8,355 nucleotides of DNA, taken from contig DATBWZ010000062.1 of NCBI GenBank assembly GCA_036514535.1, positions 1 through 8,355 on the forward strand. The letters run 5' to 3'. Within the stretch, counting starts at the first letter, position 1. Every line of letters starts with the position of its first letter. The DNA comes from DATBWZ01 sp036514535. GTDB lineage: Bacteria; JAMCPX01; DATBWZ01. The notes below the pieces were generated by a model. It did not search any database and was not told the DNA's origin. It worked only from the letters and a program-made list of their open reading frames with translations. Of this stretch, positions 1 through 4,394 are shown piece by piece. A program made the position numbers and the translations under genes.

Positions 1-501
1 CTCCCAGTACTTTGATCTCGGAGCCCCGCACCTGTATGCTTTTTCAAAAAGCGATTCTTTCTGCATGGAAAGTATTGCAAGTGAAAACTGGGTCATAGGA
101 TGGGTATCAACAGGCAGGCTTCTTATCATGTCAAAAACATATTGCGGGACAGCCGAACGTTTTTTAAATTCCTCCTGAATCTCTTTTACTTCTTCAGCAG
201 TGGGAATATCTCCTGTCAAAAGAAGGTATAACACGCCCTCCGGAAGTGGCTCACCGCTCTTAGTGGCTTTTGGAAGTTTTTCGCTTAACTCCGGAATTGT
301 ATATCCCCTGAACCTGATTCCCTCTTCAGGGTCAAGCAAGGAGGTTTCGCAAATAAGCATCTTAACCCCCCTTCCACCACCAAATGCCTGATCTACAGTA
401 ACTTGGGAAATAACCTCTTTTCCGGACTCTTTCAAGAATGCTTTAATCTCTTCTGCCCTTACTGCAACTTTTTTTGCAATTTTTTCTTTTAATTTTTCCA
501 T
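1..501 (-). CDS. gltA: Citrate synthase, eukaryotic-like type (N-terminal 167 residues; runs off the window)
   Basis: Condenses acetyl-CoA with oxaloacetate to citrate, the entry step of the TCA cycle, in the cytoplasm. Reading leftward from ATG at 499-501, the frame stays open to base 1. Residues 36-75 follow the mitochondrial citrate synthase pattern closely: VDQAFGGGRGVK, then CETSLLDPEEGIRFRGYTIP, then GEPLPEGVLYLLLTGDIPT (83-101) and DTHPMTQFS (132-140), ending KYWE. These match the human enzyme segments (YETSVLDPDEGIRFRGFSIP, EPLPEG, HPMSQ) far better than the E. coli hexameric enzyme. Such 'eukaryotic-like' citrate synthases are known in Geobacter and relatives. Full length should be about 430-450 residues, so the catalytic His/His/Asp lie outside the window. 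The start is fixed by a perfect AAGGAGG five bases upstream. The gene is divergent from the 727-6701 operon and has a consensus promoter overlapped by a palindrome. Very confident in the family; the symbol is by homology. Confidence 0.94.
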   Translation of the reverse strand, partial: MEKLKEKIAKKVAVRAEEIKAFLKESGKEVISQVTVDQAFGGGRGVKMLICETSLLDPEEGIRFRGYTIPELSEKLPKATKSGEPLPEGVLYLLLTGDIPTAEEVKEIQEEFKKRSAVPQYVFDMIRSLPVDTHPMTQFSLAILSMQKESLFEKAYRCGAPRSKYWE

Positions 502-506
502 AGCGC

Positions 507-513
507 CCTCCTT
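507..513 (-). promoter_or_regulatory. Ribosome-binding site of citrate synthase
   Basis: On the minus strand this reads AAGGAGG, a complete Shine-Dalgarno sequence, five bases before the ATG at 501. It fixes the citrate synthase start. Confidence 0.88.
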
Positions 514-568
514 TTTATTACTTAAAAATAAATAGTTATTAAAAATACTATAAGAAAAAAGACCTGAT

Positions 569-586
569 TGAATGAATCTTCATTCA
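569..586. promoter_or_regulatory. Perfect 8-2-8 palindrome, putative TetR/FadR-type operator
   Basis: The sequence TGAATGAATCTTCATTCA has two perfect 8-base arms around a 2-base centre. It overlaps the last base of the -10 box of the citrate synthase promoter and spans the expected transcription start near 579, a classical repressor position. It agrees with the operator consensus published for Bacillus subtilis FadR/YsiA (TGAATGA-N-TA-N-TCATTCA) at all positions but one central base. FadR is a TetR-family repressor released by long-chain acyl-CoA. The palindrome and its position are seen directly; the regulator family is inferred, and no regulator gene lies in the window. Confidence 0.72.
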
Positions 587-613
587 TTATACGCTTGGGG
601 GGGATAGTGTCAA
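586..613 (-). promoter_or_regulatory. Consensus sigma-70 promoter for citrate synthase
   Basis: Read on the minus strand, the -35 box is TTGACA (608-613) and the -10 box is TATAAT (586-591), both perfect consensus, separated by 16 bp. The spacer contains a run of seven C (G7 at 597-603 on the plus strand). The predicted start near 579 leaves an AT-rich leader of about 78 nt before the ATG. Confidence 0.85.
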
Positions 614-726
614 TAAAAATGGTAAGATTTTTAATTCTATTTTTTGTCTACCGCAATCTCTCGTAAACTATCTAACATACTAATATTATTGAATAATTAG
701 GAGTAATAATATAAAATAATTATATT

Positions 727-1578
727 GTGAAAGAACTACTGGATGTTACAACGTTGTTAGCAGATAAATTCAGCGTATTTCTGTCATCGTCTGCTGGAAC
801 AAAAATTTTAAATCTCGTCTTTATCTCATCTATAATCTTTATTGCCCTTGCATCGCTGGCGCTTCTCATAAAACAGGATTTATTGCTTATTTTTGCAGTT
901 TTGTTCTCTGCGGGAACCATGGTTTTTCTTTTCTTTCTGAGTACCTGGGCTTCTCCCATTCCCGAAAGATATTCCGCGCTTGACAACATTCTGATCTATA
1001 CAGGGCTGAGAACTATTGAGGATCCAAATATGCGTTTCAGCATCGGAACAGGATCAAGCGCAGATACAGCGCTCACGAATGCTATTGATGCTGCTTTATC
1101 AAAGGTTATAGGCGCAGGCGCGGCTGGTATTTATCTCAAAATCTACGAGAGTAAACCAATCTGGGGAGGCAGAGGATTCAGGGATCTTTTTGAGATTCAG
1201 TCTCACAAAGAAACCGATAATCAAACAGTTATAGAGGTAAAATGGTCGTTGCTTGAGCTTAGAACTTTCCTACTCCGTTCTGGTTTTTCTATGGCGCCAG
1301 CCATTGTAGACATAAACTTTTCCATCAACCCTTACAGTACTCCGAAAGAAGGCATTAAGGATCAGATTTTGGTACTCTACAAAACACGGTCTATCTTTTT
1401 CAATAATGGCTTTTTCTATGCAACCTGCGATGCAATCAAAAAAGAAATAACCAGAATGCAGTTCAAAACCACCGCCGGAGAAACAACACTGAAATCTGTA
1501 ACTCTGGAAGAAAAAACAGATGTTGACAACAAAAATATCTGCATTCTGACCATGGAACCTGTTATAATTAAACAATAA
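727..1578 (+). CDS. Unknown membrane protein with two N-terminal helices and a ~200-residue soluble domain
   Basis: I do not recognise this 283-residue protein. Two hydrophobic helices are visible at about residues 27-48 and 51-72, separated only by KQ-D, so they probably form a hairpin in the inner membrane. The remaining ~210 residues are soluble, alternating hydrophobic stretches with the polar segments typical of an alpha/beta domain. They include a glycine/alanine-rich stretch around 107-135 (GTGSSADTALTNAIDAALSK, then VIGAGAAG) and a conspicuous KPIWGGRGFRD at 143-153. The start is GTG at 727: an in-frame stop at 712 rules out a longer protein, and no better start with a Shine-Dalgarno lies just downstream. 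No good ribosome-binding site precedes it; TAGGAG at 698-703 is too far. It is first in a tight operon, 13 nt before the FmdB-like gene. Certainly coding; function unknown. Confidence 0.82.
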   Translation: MKELLDVTTLLADKFSVFLSSSAGTKILNLVFISSIIFIALASLALLIKQDLLLIFAVLFSAGTMVFLFFLSTWASPIPERYSALDNILIYTGLRTIEDPNMRFSIGTGSSADTALTNAIDAALSKVIGAGAAGIYLKIYESKPIWGGRGFRDLFEIQSHKETDNQTVIEVKWSLLELRTFLLRSGFSMAPAIVDINFSINPYSTPKEGIKDQILVLYKTRSIFFNNGFFYATCDAIKKEITRMQFKTTAGETTLKSVTLEEKTDVDNKNICILTMEPVIIKQ

Positions 1579-1579
1579 T

Positions 1580-1586
1580 AAGGAGG
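1580..1586 (+). promoter_or_regulatory. Ribosome-binding site of the FmdB-family gene
   Basis: AAGGAGG lies five bases before ATG 1592 and only two before the alternative GTG 1589. It therefore decides for the ATG, which also gives the family's usual MPIYE N-terminus. Confidence 0.88.
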
Positions 1587-1591
1587 AAGTG

Positions 1592-1807
1592 ATGCCCATA
1601 TATGAGTTTGAATGTATGAAGTGTGGAAATAAATTTGAAGAACTTGTACTTGGTTCAAGCAACAAGGCGGTATGTTCAAAATGCAGCAGCAAAAAGGTAC
1701 ACAAGATTGTGTCCGCATTCGGCATGAAGAGCGGAGGGAAATTTATACCTTCATCCGGTTCTGCCTGCGGTCCATGTGCTGGAGGCAGCTGTTCAACTTG
1801 CGGATAG
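1592..1807 (+). CDS. FmdB-family zinc-ribbon protein with Cys-rich tail
   Basis: A 71-residue protein of the FmdB / CxxC_CxxC_SSSS family (putative regulatory zinc ribbons named after FmdB of methylotrophs). It starts MPIYEFECMKCG and has two CxxC pairs, C8-C11 and C28-C31, which would bind one zinc. The family's KxxKIVSAFG segment follows at 35-44 (KVHKIVSAFG). The C-terminus GSACGPCAGGSCSTCG adds four cysteines (59, 62, 67, 70), a tail common in anaerobic lineages that could hold a second metal or be redox active. The biochemical role of the family is poorly known; many members sit in operons without an obvious link to their neighbours. It is 13 nt after the preceding gene, and its last 10 nt overlap the proposed start of the next one, suggesting translational coupling. 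Family assignment is strong; function is uncertain. Confidence 0.9.
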   Translation: MPIYEFECMKCGNKFEELVLGSSNKAVCSKCSSKKVHKIVSAFGMKSGGKFIPSSGSACGPCAGGSCSTCG

Positions 1808-2232
1808 AACCCCTTAAAATACTTATACTGTTGGCAGTGTTTGCTACAGGAACAATTACTTTAGCAGAAAAGGGAGATTCTCTGCCCATGAGAGCAGACA
1901 AACTGTGCGACATTATCAAAAACCATGATATCTCTCATTATTCCATCCAGGAAAACCTGCGCCAATTCTTTAAAAACGATGATGAACTGTCGGCTTTTAT
2001 TGTAAAAATATACTACATAATGAAGACCTCAGGATTCAGGAATTCAGTAGTGATTGACTGTAAAGTAAAAGAGATAAAAAGAGAGGGAGAGAAGCGAGCG
2101 GAAATAGAATATAGAATTGCGGGGGAGTGGTTTTTGTTTATTCGTAAGAGCGCGGATATAATTGATATTTGGGAAAATGACGGAGGAGACTGGTATTTGT
2201 TTCCTCCAAAAACACTTAAAAAAAAGGAGTGA
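1798..2232 (+). CDS. Unknown small secreted (periplasmic) protein, possible NTF2-like fold
   Basis: A 144-residue protein that I do not recognise. From TTG 1798 it begins (M)RIEPLKILILLAVFATGT, a clean signal peptide with charged n-region, hydrophobic core and a likely cleavage after TLA at residue 23, so it is probably periplasmic. The mature part starts helical (about 30-75) and then has alternating beta-like segments ending in IWENDGGDWYLFPP. A strand-rich end closing on W-x-x-D-G-x-W is reminiscent of NTF2/SnoaL-like folds; that is an inference from the pattern only. The start is uncertain. TTG 1798 has GGAGG at 1781-1785, a longish 12-nt spacing, and overlaps the fmdB stop. In-frame ATG 1774 lacks a ribosome-binding site, and ATG 1672 would bury the signal peptide. 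It ends 3 nt before the LolA-like gene, so it may assist that protein in the periplasm. Confidence 0.75.
   Translation: MRIEPLKILILLAVFATGTITLAEKGDSLPMRADKLCDIIKNHDISHYSIQENLRQFFKNDDELSAFIVKIYYIMKTSGFRNSVVIDCKVKEIKREGEKRAEIEYRIAGEWFLFIRKSADIIDIWENDGGDWYLFPPKTLKKKE
2224..2229 (+). promoter_or_regulatory. Ribosome-binding site of the LolA-like gene
   Basis: AAGGAG lies within the last codons of the upstream gene, six bases before ATG 2236. It fixes the start of the LolA-like protein and ties its translation to the upstream gene. Confidence 0.82.
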
Positions 2233-2235
2233 ATT

Positions 2236-3003
2236 ATGGGTAAGTTATTTTTCCATCTATTATTAGTGATGTCAATTTTTCTTCCCCTGCGGAATCTCCG
2301 GGCAGAATTAACTGGCAGGGAGATCATCAAAAATGTCCTAAACAGAAAAACCCCGACTACCACCGAGGTTCGCGTGAAGATGCTCCTGACGGATAAAAAT
2401 CAAAATGAGCGTATTCGCGAAATTTCGTCATTTTCAAAAGAGTTTCCGGATGGCAGAAGAACTATAATGAAATTTATTCTCCCTGCCGATGTAAAGGGAA
2501 TGGGGTTTTTACAGAAAGTGCGCAAAAAGGGAATGGATGAACAATTCATGTATCTGCCGGAACTAAAAAGGGCGAGAAGGGTAACCGGGAGCGCCAGAAA
2601 AGGCAGCTTCTTCGGAAGCGATCTAACCTATGAGGACCTGGAGTCCAGGGATGTGGATGAAGACGTGCATACCTTGTTGAGGGGATCAAATCTTGATGGT
2701 GTGGTTGTATATGTTGTTGAATCAAACCCAAAAGATCCCGAAAGCACTCAATACGGCAAGGTCATTCAGTGGATAAGGAAGGATAATTATATCCCCGTAA
2801 GAGCAGAATTCTATAAGGACGGTGAACTGTTCAAAAAACTGGCGGTAGAAAAAATTGATAAAATAGACGGATTCTGGGTTGCCCAGAAGACCAACATTAA
2901 AACTTTAAAAACAGAACACTCTACCATTATTGAACTCCTTGATATTAAGAACAATAAACCTATCCCGGACGATGTATTCACAGAGAGATTTTTTTCCCGT
3001 TGA
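2236..3003 (+). CDS. LolA-like periplasmic outer membrane lipoprotein-sorting protein
   Basis: A 255-residue secreted protein of the LolA-like group usually annotated 'outer membrane lipoprotein-sorting protein'. The signal peptide spans residues 1-23, with likely cleavage LRA|E. The mature chain shows the family's landmarks: FILPADVKGMGFL (about 81-93), then EQFMYLPELKRARRV (102-116) and KGSFFGSDLTYEDLE (122-136), followed by the antiparallel strand region and a C-terminal PIPDDVFTERFF. These proteins adopt the curved LolA/LolB half-barrel that shelters acyl chains. Unlike true LolA, this branch typically sits beside MMPL/RND transporters and is thought to carry lipids, not general lipoproteins. 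Here it stands three nucleotides after the small secreted gene and upstream of the barrel and transporter, matching that arrangement. No lipobox cysteine is seen, so it should be soluble in the periplasm. Family confident; the cargo is unknown. Confidence 0.9.
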   Translation: MGKLFFHLLLVMSIFLPLRNLRAELTGREIIKNVLNRKTPTTTEVRVKMLLTDKNQNERIREISSFSKEFPDGRRTIMKFILPADVKGMGFLQKVRKKGMDEQFMYLPELKRARRVTGSARKGSFFGSDLTYEDLESRDVDEDVHTLLRGSNLDGVVVYVVESNPKDPESTQYGKVIQWIRKDNYIPVRAEFYKDGELFKKLAVEKIDKIDGFWVAQKTNIKTLKTEHSTIIELLDIKNNKPIPDDVFTERFFSR

Positions 3004-3018
3004 TAATTCTTGGTTTTC

Positions 3019-4386
3019 ATGGACAAGAAAAAACTTAACATCCTGCTCCTTCTGTTTGTTTCCGTCGTAACAATTTCTCGCGCAGAGGTCCAGGGAGAAT
3101 ACAGGGGCAAATTTTATTCAAGGGCAAATACGGACATATACCGGGACAGTAAATCAGAGCAGCTCTTTGAATGGAGAAATAAATTTTTTTTTGAAGGACA
3201 GATCCATCTTGACCAATACAGCAAATTCATACTTTCTGTTTTGTCGGAATATGATCTCTTCTGGAGCGAGCAAGAGACTCTCTATAAATTTCTTCCTGAA
3301 ATTTATGAAGCGTATTGGACTCTTTTTTTAAAAAACCTGGACTTTTATATTGGCAAACAAAAGTATTCGTGGGGACGCGCGGATATGAGTATAAATGATG
3401 TCCTTAACCCGCTTGACATGAGAGATATGAGTACTCTGGAAGAGGAATTTATCAAAATCCCCATCCCTATGGTAAGAGCAATTTACTATATGGGGAACTA
3501 TAACTTAGAATTTGTATGGGTTCCCTTTTATTATCCCTTAAAATTTGAAATAACCGATTCGGATTGGGGGATCATATCCCCGACTATATTTTCAACAGTT
3601 AATGAGACTTACAAGGAAGCCTTAGAAAGCGGAACTTCTCCCGGTGTACGCAAACTTCCAAACCAGAATCTTGTAAATTCTGAGTTTGGAACAAGATTCT
3701 CCGGGCTTGTCAGGAATCTGGATTATTCATTTTCTTATTTTTATACCTGGGAAGATATAACAGCGCTCTATTTCAATCCGGATTTTATTGATTACCTGGA
3801 AGAATCACAGCCTGAGTTGTCTTTAAAAGAAAAGTTAGAAACCCTAAACTTTCTGGAAGTTGTAAGTTTCTATCCTCTTTTTACTGAAAAAGCAATCAGG
3901 GAAAACATTCTAAGCGCTGATTTCTCCACTTCCCTGAATAATCTGGGAATCAGGGGGGAGATCTCTTTCCGGGACCAATTCCCCTTTATGGATGAGGATC
4001 TGCGTGTTAAAAAGAAATCCATATATTTATGGGACATAGGCGGGAATTACATGCTGCTCCTGGATGTTTATTTCAATCTTGAATTCATTCAATTATACAT
4101 TCCTGAGTATGAACCAGGCCTTTTGCTTGTAAAGAAATTTGTAAATCTGATATCGGGCATACTCAGGCGAACCTTTTTTGATGACAAACTAAGCATAGAG
4201 TACAGAACCCTATATAACTTTACCCTTGGGGACTGGTCATTCAATCTCCTGTCATTCTATCAGATTAACGATAACTGGAGATTTGGCGCCGGGTGGCAGC
4301 ATTTTGACGGCCCTGCAGAAGAGAGCATTTTCGGACATTTAAAAAAGAACAAAAATTTACTCGTTCACATTAGATACTCCTTTTAG
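3019..4386 (+). CDS. Outer-membrane beta-barrel protein, DUF1302-like
   Basis: A 455-residue predicted outer-membrane barrel. It has a signal peptide (MDKKKLNILLLLFVSVVTIS, cleavage near SRA|E at about 22). A long run of alternating aromatic/hydrophobic strands follows, and the C-terminus is RYSF, the terminal phenylalanine read by the BAM machinery. The segment from residue 112 (GKQKYSWGRADMSINDVLNP) and IPIPMVRAIYY (147-157), followed by LEFVWVPFYYP, resembles DUF1302-type proteins, where GxQxxxWGxxDxxxxxDVLNPxD and a following RxPxxMxxxxY stretch recur. Such barrels are commonly encoded with MMPL transporters and LolA-like proteins. ATG 3019 is preferred over the TTG at 3010 because it starts a standard signal peptide; neither has a good Shine-Dalgarno, so translation may be coupled to the upstream stop 15 nt away. 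It could be the outer-membrane acceptor or exit for the transported lipid (inference). Confidence 0.83.
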   Translation: MDKKKLNILLLLFVSVVTISRAEVQGEYRGKFYSRANTDIYRDSKSEQLFEWRNKFFFEGQIHLDQYSKFILSVLSEYDLFWSEQETLYKFLPEIYEAYWTLFLKNLDFYIGKQKYSWGRADMSINDVLNPLDMRDMSTLEEEFIKIPIPMVRAIYYMGNYNLEFVWVPFYYPLKFEITDSDWGIISPTIFSTVNETYKEALESGTSPGVRKLPNQNLVNSEFGTRFSGLVRNLDYSFSYFYTWEDITALYFNPDFIDYLEESQPELSLKEKLETLNFLEVVSFYPLFTEKAIRENILSADFSTSLNNLGIRGEISFRDQFPFMDEDLRVKKKSIYLWDIGGNYMLLLDVYFNLEFIQLYIPEYEPGLLLVKKFVNLISGILRRTFFDDKLSIEYRTLYNFTLGDWSFNLLSFYQINDNWRFGAGWQHFDGPAEESIFGHLKKNKNLLVHIRYSF

Positions 4387-4394
4387 GGCAGGGT

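Noticed and set aside
200..391. Plus-strand open frame inside citrate synthase
   Set aside because: Antisense shadow of a confidently identified enzyme gene.
644..674. Promoter for the six-gene operon (TTGTCT with TATCTA)
   Set aside because: Spacing of 19 bp and a poor -10 match; not better than chance in AT-rich DNA.
720..989. Minus-strand open frame opposite the first operon gene
   Set aside because: Shadow of the plus-strand membrane protein; no ribosome-binding site and no recognisable sequence.
1270..1725. Long minus-strand open frame across the first two operon genes
   Set aside because: It spans the antisense of two real genes and their junction; composition looks non-coding.
1672..1797. 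N-terminal extension of the small secreted protein back to ATG 1672 or ATG 1774
   Set aside because: It would overlap the clearly real zinc-ribbon gene in another frame, gives a Cys/Arg-rich sequence with no family look, buries the signal peptide, and neither ATG has a ribosome-binding site.
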